A stretch of DNA of 64,000 nucleotides, taken from positions 806,001 through 870,000 of the forward strand of contig CAVVVC010000001.1 of assembly GCA_963751595.1 (NCBI GenBank), in the 5' to 3' direction. How positions within the stretch are numbered: position 1 is the first letter of the stretch; each line of letters begins with the position of its first letter. The position numbers and the translations under genes are program-made. Positions 33,844-41,969 of this stretch are shown here, in pieces. The notes below the pieces were generated by a model that saw only the letters and a list, made by a program, of their open reading frames with translations, did no database searches and was not told the origin of the DNA. Origin of the DNA: JAHEGP01 sp963751595. Its GTDB lineage: Bacteria > Pseudomonadota > Gammaproteobacteria > Pseudomonadales > JAHEGP01.

Positions 33844-36738
33844 ATGCCTTTATTTGCCCGTTTTCTACCGGGGATTCTTTTTTTCTTGCTGCTAACCACT
33901 GGTTGCGGCGGGGGCGGCGGTGGTGACACGCCACCGGGCAATACATTACCCGTGGCTCGCTTTCAGGTCGAGCCCCAGGCCCCGCAACTTAATACCGAGT
34001 TGTTTTTCGATGCCAGCGCCTCCTCAGATGACGATGGCGATATCAGTGAGTATCTATGGGATTTCGGTGATGGTAGTGGCGCCCAGGGCCGCCAGGTAAC
34101 CCATAGCTACCGGTCGGCGGGCGACAAGCAGGTGACGCTGACGGTTGTCGATAACCGGGGCGGCCGCGCCTCGGTGACCAGGCCACTCACCGTGCTCCCG
34201 GGGTTTTCGCTCAGCGGCGAAATCAGGGTGGCCGGCAATATAGTCACCGACAGTGATGTCAACGATCCCGCAGCGCCCTATCTGCCGAACGACAGCGCGC
34301 CGCTTGCACAGACATTGCCAAACCCCGTTATTGCCAACGGCTTCGTCAGCAGTGACCCAAGCGGGGATCCTGGAGATCGCTTCGCCGACCGGGGTGATAC
34401 CCTGGATTTTTTTCGTATCGAATTGCTTGAAGGGCAGCTAATATCGCTGCAGCTCTCCGACTTCCAGAGGGACGACCCCGGCGCCCAGGATATCGATTTA
34501 TTCCTGTTCGACCAGGATAACCAACTGTTGGCCTTCTCCGATGCTGACGATTCCGAATTCGAAAACATCATCGTGCCCCAGTCTGGCACTGCTTATGTCA
34601 TGCTGCGTGCAAGTCAGGGAGCGACCAAGTACGTACTCAGGATTGGCAGCGATTTCACCTCGGGCCGGATCGCTCGCCGCAGCGCTTCGGTAGATTTCAT
34701 TCCGAATCAGCTCATGCTGGCTTACCACCAGAACCGCTATGTCAGTGCAAGCCTCGGCGTCGACACCGCCGGCCTGCTTGCCGCCGAGCCCTCGGTCAGC
34801 TCTCTCGTCTCCGCAAACCTGCAGCTGACCCAGGTCGCATCGTCTCGACGCTGCCGCGATTTGCTGCACCGATTGAACAATGAGGGTTTGACCGCGGACT
34901 ATACTCAGGCGCGCGCAGGCGCAGCAACAACGGCAATGTCGGGTCCGCAAGCGGATGCAAAATATCTCACCCTTGCCCTCGCCAAGGCCCTGCGAAAGCG
35001 CAGCGATGTGGCCACCGCCGAACCGAATTACCGCCTTCGGGCCACCGCTATACCCAACGATTTCTTCTACGATCTCCAGTGGCACTACCCCTTCATTAAT
35101 CTGCCGGACGCCTGGGACCTATCCACGGGTTCGGCAGTCGCGGAGCCCGTGGTGGTGGCGGTGATAGACAGCGGGGTATTGCTCGGTCACCCGGATCTGC
35201 AGAACAAAACGGTGCCGGGTTACGATTTTATCAGGGATCCTGCCGTCGCCGGTGACGGCGATGGGATCGATGCCGACCCGAATGATCCCGGTGACCGCGA
35301 GGGGGCCTCGGCCCAGAGCAGTTTTCATGGCACCCACGTGGCCGGAACCATTGGCGCACTCAGCAATAACGCCAGAGGAGTGACAGCAGTCTCCTGGGGG
35401 GCGCAAATCATGCCTGTTCGGGTGCTTGGCATCGGGGGAGGGTCTGGTTACGACCTGGTGCAGGGCATCCGTTACGCCTCGGGCCTGGCGAACGACAGTG
35501 GCCGTATTCCCGCGCGCCGGGCGGACATCATTAATCTTAGTCTCGGCTGCCTCGCGTGTTACAGCCAGACGCTGGCGGATACCATCGCTGAAGCCCGCAG
35601 AGCAGGGGTGATAGTGATCGCTGCGGCGGGCAACAATGCCAGTTCATCCCGATTTTATCCCGCGGCCTACGATGGCGTGGTGGCGGTGAGTGCCATCAAT
35701 TCCGGTTCAGAGCGCGCTGCCTATTCCAATTTCGGGGCTTATATTGACGTCGCAGCGCCAGGGGGCGACGACTTCGACCGCGACGCCGATGGCTATTCCG
35801 ACCGCATTCTCAGCCTACTCGGCGATGATTCATCCGGAAGCATAGAATTCCGCTACGGCTGGTCGAGCGGCACTTCCATGGCGGCACCCCATGTCGCCGG
35901 TGTGGCGGCGCTGATGAAAGCGGTTTACCCGGCCTTGACACCGCTGGAATTCGATCGGGCAATTGCCAACGGCACCGCGGTGACTGACCTTGGCGCGCCG
36001 GGCAGGGACGATGACTTCGGCTATGGCAGGATCAATGCCCTTAAAGCAGTCCAGGCCGCCCTGGCGCTCGGAGGAGGTAGCCAGCCCGGGGTGATCACCG
36101 CCAACCCGACCGTGCTGGATTTTGCGGCGGGTGAATCGCTGAAGGTCCTCCAGCTCGAGGCCCAGGGTGATGGCGCTTCAGCTATCGTATCGGTTTCTGG
36201 CGATCAGGATTGGCTTGACGTCGCCCCGGGCAACAATGTCGCCGTCGATGGGACAGGCGATTACATTGTTCAGGTAGATCCCGAGGGTTTGGATACAGCG
36301 GTTCACGAGGGCAAGATTATTGTCGCACTGGCGAACAACTCCCGCCTGGAAGTGCCCGTATATCTGCAGGTCATCCGGCAGCAGGCCGGCGTCGGTAGTC
36401 CAGGCCAGGTTTATATCCTGTTGCGGGAAGACGGCAACTCCGAGACCAGCTTGCAGACCACCGCCGAGCTCGATGCCGAGGGCCGCTATCGCTTCAGCTT
36501 CGAGGAGGCCGTTGCAAGGGGCAGTTACCGGATATATGCGGGATCCGACATCGACAACGACCGCTTCATATGCGGTGCCGGGGAAACCTGCGGCGCCTGG
36601 CCTACCCGTGACCGCCCCGAGGATTTACTCGTGGATCGCGATATAACCGGGCTGGATTTCGACCTGGCGATAGAGGCCAGCTTCGATATTGAGATGCAGC
36701 AAAGGGATGTCGCCAGTAGCCTTGAACGAGGACCCTGA
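33844..36738 (+). CDS. PKD-domain subtilisin-like (S8) serine protease lipoprotein
   Basis: Predicted envelope-anchored protease, 964 residues from the ATG at 33844; a longer frame from 33730 would bury the signal peptide. Lipobox TTGC with Cys21 (ILFFLLLTTGC), followed by a Gly-rich linker. PKD domain about 38-115 (SDDDGDISEYLWDFGDGSG), a PPC-like beta domain about 150-290, then the S8 domain with Asp442 (VVAVIDSGV), His495 (HGTHVAGT), oxyanion Asn in AAAGNNAS and Ser678 (GTSMAAPHVAG). C-terminal BACON-like region (about 750-845) and a last domain with DIDNDRFICGAGE. The triad is complete. The PrcB-like lipoprotein follows at once. Divergent from the SDR operon. Confidence 0.9.
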   Translation: MPLFARFLPGILFFLLLTTGCGGGGGGDTPPGNTLPVARFQVEPQAPQLNTELFFDASASSDDDGDISEYLWDFGDGSGAQGRQVTHSYRSAGDKQVTLTVVDNRGGRASVTRPLTVLPGFSLSGEIRVAGNIVTDSDVNDPAAPYLPNDSAPLAQTLPNPVIANGFVSSDPSGDPGDRFADRGDTLDFFRIELLEGQLISLQLSDFQRDDPGAQDIDLFLFDQDNQLLAFSDADDSEFENIIVPQSGTAYVMLRASQGATKYVLRIGSDFTSGRIARRSASVDFIPNQLMLAYHQNRYVSASLGVDTAGLLAAEPSVSSLVSANLQLTQVASSRRCRDLLHRLNNEGLTADYTQARAGAATTAMSGPQADAKYLTLALAKALRKRSDVATAEPNYRLRATAIPNDFFYDLQWHYPFINLPDAWDLSTGSAVAEPVVVAVIDSGVLLGHPDLQNKTVPGYDFIRDPAVAGDGDGIDADPNDPGDREGASAQSSFHGTHVAGTIGALSNNARGVTAVSWGAQIMPVRVLGIGGGSGYDLVQGIRYASGLANDSGRIPARRADIINLSLGCLACYSQTLADTIAEARRAGVIVIAAAGNNASSSRFYPAAYDGVVAVSAINSGSERAAYSNFGAYIDVAAPGGDDFDRDADGYSDRILSLLGDDSSGSIEFRYGWSSGTSMAAPHVAGVAALMKAVYPALTPLEFDRAIANGTAVTDLGAPGRDDDFGYGRINALKAVQAALALGGGSQPGVITANPTVLDFAAGESLKVLQLEAQGDGASAIVSVSGDQDWLDVAPGNNVAVDGTGDYIVQVDPEGLDTAVHEGKIIVALANNSRLEVPVYLQVIRQQAGVGSPGQVYILLREDGNSETSLQTTAELDAEGRYRFSFEEAVARGSYRIYAGSDIDNDRFICGAGETCGAWPTRDRPEDLLVDRDITGLDFDLAIEASFDIEMQQRDVASSLERGP

Positions 36739-36739
36739 A

Positions 36740-37312
36740 GTGAAACCGATTTTATCCACAGATCTTGCTGACGGCCAATTGTCCAAACGGCATGCGAGCT
36801 ACCTGCCGGCAGTAGTTTTCTGCCTGGCGGCAGTTGTCACAGCCTGTGAGCCGCTGCCGGCGGATGCCGGGCTGAGAATCTCCGAGGTGCTGCATTCGGA
36901 TCAGTGCGCGGTTGAGCAGCCCACTGCCTACGTTATCGAGAGTGCATCCCAATGGCGCTCGCTGCAGACGCGTGATGGCCGCTTTTTACCCGAACCATCC
37001 GAGCCGGGGCCGGACGCCAGCCCGGAGCCGGTCCTTGGCGCCGACGAGACCCTGGTAGTGATTGCAGCCGGACAGCAACCTTCCACCGGCTATCGGGTTA
37101 TTGTCGATACCTACGACTGGCAGCGCACACAGGACGCATTGATTCTGCAGGTGAAGCTCGATTCGCCTCCGGCGGATGCCCTGCAAGCCACGGTTCTCAC
37201 CTCGCCGTGCAGCGTCGTCTCGCTGCGCAATTATCAGGGTATTGAACAAGTGCAGTTCGTCGGCCTCAAGACCGCGCTGTCGGTTCGACTCCCCCTGCCC
37301 GAGACACCCTGA
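36740..37312 (+). CDS. PrcB-domain-like lipoprotein
   Basis: 190 residues from the GTG at 36740, which has GAGGA seven bases upstream and lies one base after the protease stop. Signal peptide with lipobox VTAC (Cys36). The C-terminal region (about 100-185) matches the PrcB C-terminal domain pattern: LVVIAAGQQPSTGYRVIV, then LTSPCSVVSLRNYQGI. In Treponema denticola PrcB is a lipoprotein that stabilises the subtilisin-like dentilisin complex (PrtP/PrcA). Here a PrcB-like protein is coupled to a subtilisin-like protease, so a chaperone or complex role is a reasonable inference. Confidence 0.72.
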   Translation: MKPILSTDLADGQLSKRHASYLPAVVFCLAAVVTACEPLPADAGLRISEVLHSDQCAVEQPTAYVIESASQWRSLQTRDGRFLPEPSEPGPDASPEPVLGADETLVVIAAGQQPSTGYRVIVDTYDWQRTQDALILQVKLDSPPADALQATVLTSPCSVVSLRNYQGIEQVQFVGLKTALSVRLPLPETP

Positions 37313-37370
37313 TTGTCCTGCCCCGACAGTGCCAATTGAACCGCAGCCGGTATATGCATCAGCCGATGCG

Positions 37371-38183
37371 CTATTTTGCCTGGGCGTAGACGTAGGCGGT
37401 TTTCGTCATCGACTTGCCATCGATCCACGACTTGAGCTGCTCCTGCATGGCGGTAAAACTTTTGTAGGCCCGGTTCACAGCCTTGCCGCTGAAGTTTTCC
37501 TTCGCATCCTCGTACTTGAAGCTGAACTCGGCTACCAGCGGTTTTTCATCGGCTTCCTCCGCGTACCAGAGGGTGAGAGAGCACACGGCGAATAACTCCG
37601 GTTCCTTACTGATCTGAAAACTGGTTCCCTTGATCACTGCTTCGAATGCTGTGAAGTCTCCAACCTGCTTCAGTGGGGCCTCTCCGGGGAACTCATCCAC
37701 GGCTTTCTCCAGGCCGGGATAAAACTGACCGATCTGCTCCAAATCAGTTATTTCCGTCTTGGCTTTGATTAAAATGCAGCTTGAATAGCTGTAGAGCGAC
37801 TGGAAGGGAGGTTTGATGTCTTCCTCAAATTTCATGTCGTGGTCGAACTTTTCCGAGGGATCCATGGAGCGATCCTGGCTGTAATAACGATCGGGATGGC
37901 GGAACTTCAACGTCAGCTGACGTTCATTTTTGTCCAGATCCATTCGTTCGCGAACCACATAGTCGTTGCTGCGTAACCAATGATCCTCGGTATCAAAAAA
38001 GCGCACCTGACGTCGGCGTTGGTTGACTTCCTCGGTCCCACTGACGGCTATGGCGTTGGGCAGGATTGCCGAAGCCAGATCCTGCCACAGGGCGGTCGCG
38101 GCCGCAGCCACCTTCTCCGGGGCGCCGTTGAACTTACTGGCTCGCAACATCATCTTGTATTCTCGGGAAGTTATCGTCGTCAT
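37371..38183 (-). CDS. uncharacterised protein with CYTH-like features
   Basis: 270 residues, no signal peptide or membrane segment. The stretch RRRQVRFFDTEDHWLRSNDY, followed by VVRERMDLDKNE and QLTLKFRHPD, resembles the beta-strands of CYTH / triphosphate-tunnel proteins (a y-F-D-T-x-d-x-x-L pattern, then R-x-R, then L-T-L-K), and KYEDAKENFSG lies near the C-terminus. The N-terminal E-x-E-x-K motif expected of catalytic members is not evident, so a triphosphatase activity is not claimed. Acidic and lysine-rich. Convergent with the PrcB-like gene; its upstream side carries copy B of the miniature element 83 bp away. Confidence 0.6.
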   Translation of the reverse strand: MTTITSREYKMMLRASKFNGAPEKVAAAATALWQDLASAILPNAIAVSGTEEVNQRRRQVRFFDTEDHWLRSNDYVVRERMDLDKNERQLTLKFRHPDRYYSQDRSMDPSEKFDHDMKFEEDIKPPFQSLYSYSSCILIKAKTEITDLEQIGQFYPGLEKAVDEFPGEAPLKQVGDFTAFEAVIKGTSFQISKEPELFAVCSLTLWYAEEADEKPLVAEFSFKYEDAKENFSGKAVNRAYKSFTAMQEQLKSWIDGKSMTKTAYVYAQAK

Positions 38184-38253
38184 CTACTCGTCCTCTTCGG
38201 CGTTTTATCGTTATCTCGCTTTTCGGCCCTAAACGTTAAACCCCAGCTGCAAT

Positions 38254-38442
38254 GATGTCTACGATGAATGGCACTGTCTTGAGGAGAAACGCATAGGATT
38301 TTCAAAGCGCCGCTCCGGGCATCTACCCCGTCAGCACACGCCGTAAACCCTTCCCCGGGGGCTCTGCGCCGACATCCCTGTCGGCGAAGGTCCTGCCGAG
38401 GTAGACACCCGAATCGGATTAAGTGCCATTGATGTCTACGAT
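38254..38442. mobile_element. miniature element, family 2, copy B, with 12-bp target duplication
   Basis: Element 38266-38430 (165 bp) in the same orientation as copy A, beginning GAATGGCACTGTCTTGAG and ending TTAAGTGCCATT. Flanked by a perfect 12-bp duplication GATGTCTACGAT (38254-38265 and 38431-38442). Its interior is nearly the same as in copy A, including the CCGACATCCCTGTCGG hairpin. It lies between the CYTH-like gene and the cupin gene. The rest of the 38184-38671 gap holds no gene; TTGCGC-17-TATTTA at 38557-38585 is a possible promoter for the cupin gene. Confidence 0.9.
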
Positions 38443-38671
38443 CAATTCCACCGAATGTGGCGTCGCGGGATTCAGGCGAGACCTGGTAATCGGCCTGGCA
38501 CCGACAATCGTTGATGACCTTTGAGCTACCTTGATTGCCCGCCGACTGTCAACCCTTTGCGCTGGTTCGGGCTGTACACTATTTACCCCACCACTGCCGT
38601 GGGCTTGCTTTACTCCCGCGGTCCGTGTGACCGATAATTCCCTTCAATAAAAAAAACAAGGTAACAAGTCT

Positions 38672-39643
38672 ATGCCGGAACGTGATTCAGGGGCGGGCAG
38701 GGGAACACGGGACGCGCAGAGCTATCCATTCGAGCATTTCACTGATGCCGATGTCCTTACCGACATTAGCTATGATCGCTTTGTCGAAGAGTACGCAAAA
38801 CCCGGGCGTCCGGCGGTCATTCGGGGAGCCCTGGGTGAACTTCCGGCTTCAGCATGGACCCCTGCGCTAATGGTTGAGCGTTGGGGTGCAAAACTCTTCG
38901 AAGTCGATGGCAAAAAAGAAAAGTTGGCGGATATCGTTGAGGCGCTGTTGGCGTCAACGCCTTCCCACCCGGCTCCCTATCTGCGCAGCATCGATATCGA
39001 GACCGACTTCCCGGAAATCATTCCGGACCTGGCGCCGGGGGTCAAGTACGCCTGGCCTAACTACCGCCTGCTGCGCTCACTTTTTCCCGGGTGGTATTTT
39101 GAGCGGGGGAGTCATTGTGCGGAGTTTTTCTTTGGCGGCAGTGGCGGCAGCTTTCCGTTTATGCACGCCGACTGGCCTCCTATGCACACCTTTATCAGCC
39201 TGTTTTATGGCGAGAAGGAATGGATAGGTTTCAGCCCGGATCAAGCCGACAATCTTTATCTTGAAGATCCGGGGGAGCATCAATATGTGTGTTCCAGCGT
39301 CGAGGATATCTTCGCACCAGACTTTATCCGTTATCCCCTGTTGAAGAACACGCGGCCGGTGAGGGCCAGGCAGCAAGCGGGAGACCTGGTGTTTATGCCC
39401 TGCAACTGGATTCACTCTGTAAAGAACCTTTCGCCGACGATTTCCATCGCCTGGGACCAGCTGGCTGGCTCGTGCTGGGAAGAATTTATCAACAACAGGT
39501 TCAAGGGGACGGTTAATAAACATCCGGCGAAATCGCGACTGGTGAATATTTATCTGCGCTCCCTGGGCGCCATTCTCAACATTGCCACCGAGATCGGAAA
39601 ACGCTCCTACGGTGAAGCCGTGCGGGGACGAATCGTTGTATGA
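38672..39643 (+). CDS. cupin/JmjC-fold Fe(II)/2-oxoglutarate oxygenase-like protein
   Basis: 323 residues. JmjC/cupin_8 fold with a metal-binding facial triad: H165 and D167 (FMHADWPPMH) and H248 (PCNWIHSV), which fits an Fe(II)/2OG hydroxylase. The N-terminal half contains YDRFVEEYAKPGRPAVIRG, the typical cupin_8 opening. Family members hydroxylate protein or peptide side chains or small molecules; the substrate cannot be read from sequence. It precedes the TPR-glycosyltransferase and RTX genes on the same strand, so modification of the RTX protein is one hypothesis. Confidence 0.78.
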   Translation: MPERDSGAGRGTRDAQSYPFEHFTDADVLTDISYDRFVEEYAKPGRPAVIRGALGELPASAWTPALMVERWGAKLFEVDGKKEKLADIVEALLASTPSHPAPYLRSIDIETDFPEIIPDLAPGVKYAWPNYRLLRSLFPGWYFERGSHCAEFFFGGSGGSFPFMHADWPPMHTFISLFYGEKEWIGFSPDQADNLYLEDPGEHQYVCSSVEDIFAPDFIRYPLLKNTRPVRARQQAGDLVFMPCNWIHSVKNLSPTISIAWDQLAGSCWEEFINNRFKGTVNKHPAKSRLVNIYLRSLGAILNIATEIGKRSYGEAVRGRIVV

Positions 39644-39719
39644 AATCGAGGTCAGCAACCTGAGCAGTCATTGCAACCTCCGGGCGTGGGCTCACTTTAG
39701 GTAGTATTCGACATCGCCA

Positions 39720-39749
39720 TTGCGACCGCAAAATACGCAATGGTATAAA
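39720..39749 (+). promoter_or_regulatory. candidate promoter of the TPR-glycosyltransferase/RTX genes
   Basis: TTGCGA (39720-39725), 18 bp, TATAAA (39744-39749). A transcript would start near 39756, about 29 bases before the preferred ATG at 39785 and with the AGGAG in its leader. This would allow the glycosyltransferase, the small lipoprotein and the RTX gene to be read as one unit. Confidence 0.45.
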
Positions 39750-39784
39750 TCGCGACAAATCAGGACCCGATGAGGAGCGTGTGC

Positions 39785-41188
39785 ATGGATGCACTATCTC
39801 GATATCCGGCGGGGCAGGGACTGCCTGACCCCACCCTAAAACCCCTGGGCCAGCGCGAACAGGCCGTAACCCTGCATCGCAGTGGACATATCGATCACGC
39901 GGTCGAATTCTACAAGGCCTACCTCCAGGATCACCCGCGGGATACCGGCATCTGGTCGAATCTGGGGGCCTGCCTGCGCACCCGCAAGCAGCTCACTGCC
40001 GCACTGGCCTGTTACCATCGGGCTCTGGACATAGACCCGGCAAACATCGCCGCCCTGGGTAACCTTGCCAACGTGCTGAAAGACCTGAACCGGCTCGGCG
40101 AATCAATAGCGCTGCACCAGCAGCTGGTCAGTGCAACACCCCATGACAAGCAGGTGCGAATCAACATTGCCAGCGCCCTGCGAGAGGATCGCAATTTCGA
40201 AGGCGCGCTGCACCACCTGGAACAGGCACTGGCGCTGTACCCTGATGATCCCGCCCTGCAATGGGAGCGGGGCCAGAATTTGCTGCATGGGGGACACTAC
40301 GCGGAGGGTCTGCGATGCTATGAAGCGCGCTGGCAACTCGGTGAATTGCCAGCACCGGATGTGTCCTGTCCCCGCTGGGCTGGCGAATCACTCAAGGGCA
40401 AGCGAATCTTGTTACATGCCGAGCAGGGTTATGGCGACACCATACTCGCGGCACGCTATGTGCGCCTGGTGAAAGCGCAGGGCGCGACCGTCATCCTGCG
40501 CTGCAAACCTGAACTCCATCGCCTGTTTGCGGGAGTGGGTGCCGATGTCCTGGTCGCGCCCGGTGCGGATTGCCAGGCCACCGATTTCCATTGTCCATTG
40601 ATGAGCTTGTTGGCTATGTTTAATACAGAGCTGGACACAGTACCACCACCTGCCCGGCTCTATACGCCGCGAAACGCAAAAAACACGTTCGGCTTCTTGC
40701 AACAGCCGGAGCGGCGCCTGCGAGTTGCCATCGTCTGGAGTGGAAGTATCACCTTCAAGAATAATCACAATCGCTGTACCTCACTGTCACGCTTCCTTTC
40801 TTTGCTGGATATGCCCGAACTGCGGCTGTTCAGCTTACAGAAGGGGCCCCGGGCGAGGGAGTTATACGAGCTTGGAGCGGACGCGGTGATCACGGACCTG
40901 GGCAAGCTATGCGAGGACTTCGCCGATACGGCTGGTGCGCTGGAATCCATGGATGTCGTACTGATGACGGACTCCAGCCTGGCGCACCTGGCTGGCAGCC
41001 TCCACAAGCCGGTTATCAACCTGTTGCAATACGTGCCTTACTGGATCTACAGCAGTGCAGCAACCACGACCCCATGGTATCCCAGCCACCGTCTGGTCAA
41101 GCAGGGCGCGCCGGGGAACTGGAACCCGGTATTTGATGAGGCGCGGGCCCTGCTCGAACGGATGGCAATGGAGAAAGCGCTTGGCTGA
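39785..41188 (+). CDS. TPR protein with glycosyltransferase (heptosyltransferase-like) domain
   Basis: 467 residues. I choose the ATG at 39785 because AGGAG lies seven bases upstream; the ATG at 39770 is the alternative. Residues about 20-185 are tetratricopeptide repeats (AVEFYKAYLQDHPRDTGIWSN, then ALACYHRALDIDPANIAALG). The C-terminal half resembles GT9/GT41-type transferases: GKRILLHAEQGYGDTILAARY, RVAIVWSGS, RLFSLQKGP and VLMTDSSLAHLAGSLHKPVI, the last matching the nucleotide-sugar end of heptosyltransferases. Similar TPR-transferases glycosylate adhesins. Directly upstream of a lipoprotein and the giant RTX gene. Confidence 0.8.
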   Translation: MDALSRYPAGQGLPDPTLKPLGQREQAVTLHRSGHIDHAVEFYKAYLQDHPRDTGIWSNLGACLRTRKQLTAALACYHRALDIDPANIAALGNLANVLKDLNRLGESIALHQQLVSATPHDKQVRINIASALREDRNFEGALHHLEQALALYPDDPALQWERGQNLLHGGHYAEGLRCYEARWQLGELPAPDVSCPRWAGESLKGKRILLHAEQGYGDTILAARYVRLVKAQGATVILRCKPELHRLFAGVGADVLVAPGADCQATDFHCPLMSLLAMFNTELDTVPPPARLYTPRNAKNTFGFLQQPERRLRVAIVWSGSITFKNNHNRCTSLSRFLSLLDMPELRLFSLQKGPRARELYELGADAVITDLGKLCEDFADTAGALESMDVVLMTDSSLAHLAGSLHKPVINLLQYVPYWIYSSAATTTPWYPSHRLVKQGAPGNWNPVFDEARALLERMAMEKALG

Positions 41189-41210
41189 CAGAACAATTAT
41201 GGGACGAGCG

Positions 41211-41969
41211 ATGAAGAGTAATTGGCTACGGCACCTGTCAATAAACCCGTTGCAGCGCCTATCCGCGCTGGCGCTGTGTCTGTGGCTGGCGGGTTGTGAT
41301 GCGCCGGGAGTGGGAAAACTGCGGGAGCTCTGCATCACCGAGAGCTTCCCCAGGATTCATCAGCGGGTCGCGGCGGCGGGGTACTACGACGGTTTCCAGG
41401 AGTGCTTCGAAGCAATCCGATTCCTGGTCGACTGGGATTACGAGTTTGTTGAATGCCGGGAAAAAAAGGCGCGCTATATCAGCGCCATTGCGCCGGGACT
41501 CTACCGGGTATCCAAGGTACCCCAGAGCTCGGGGCTGTGCGATGAGGCGCTCCTGAAACAGGCGAGGAGAAAGAAGTTTCTCTATATGGACTTTCTTGCC
41601 TCCGGGCGCTGCCTGGCGCTGGAGGCGATCCCGGCGCCCACGGCGCAGTACGGGGTGTTTTCCGGCGCTTCCCAAACCATCAGCTTGCAGAATGTTTTCG
41701 GCTCCAGAATCTTTATGCGCTACATGTACGCCAAGGACATGGCGTCCGGGGAGAAGGTGGTGGAGGTTAAAAGCTTCTTGCTGGCCCCCGCGCCCGCCCT
41801 CAGCGTCAGCAGCTTTGCCAGTGCGGTGAGTTGTCGGGACGTGGTGCCGGAACTGATCGACGTGCCGGGGCTTGCCAGCGTGGATCGTTTTATTATTCCA
41901 ATCACTCCAGGGAAGGAGAGCAATCATGGCAACAATGGAAGACCAGTATCAGGCGGCACTGCTGGCTGA
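41211..41969 (+). CDS. small lipoprotein overlapping the RTX gene start
   Basis: 252 residues from the ATG at 41211 (or 256 from 41199). Signal peptide and lipobox in LSALALCLWLAGCDAPG. The mature part has paired cysteines (ELCITES, QECFEAI, VECREKK, SGLCDE, SGRCLAL, SCRDV), suggesting disulfides in the periplasm or outer membrane. Family not recognised. Its last 44 bases overlap the start of the RTX gene in another frame, so its translation is likely coupled to that of the RTX protein; a dedicated accessory role is inference. Confidence 0.65.
   Translation: MKSNWLRHLSINPLQRLSALALCLWLAGCDAPGVGKLRELCITESFPRIHQRVAAAGYYDGFQECFEAIRFLVDWDYEFVECREKKARYISAIAPGLYRVSKVPQSSGLCDEALLKQARRKKFLYMDFLASGRCLALEAIPAPTAQYGVFSGASQTISLQNVFGSRIFMRYMYAKDMASGEKVVEVKSFLLAPAPALSVSSFASAVSCRDVVPELIDVPGLASVDRFIIPITPGKESNHGNNGRPVSGGTAG

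Noticed and set aside
41055..41210. Longer start for the Cys-rich lipoprotein
   Set aside because: It would overlap the 3' end of the TPR-glycosyltransferase gene and hide the signal peptide.
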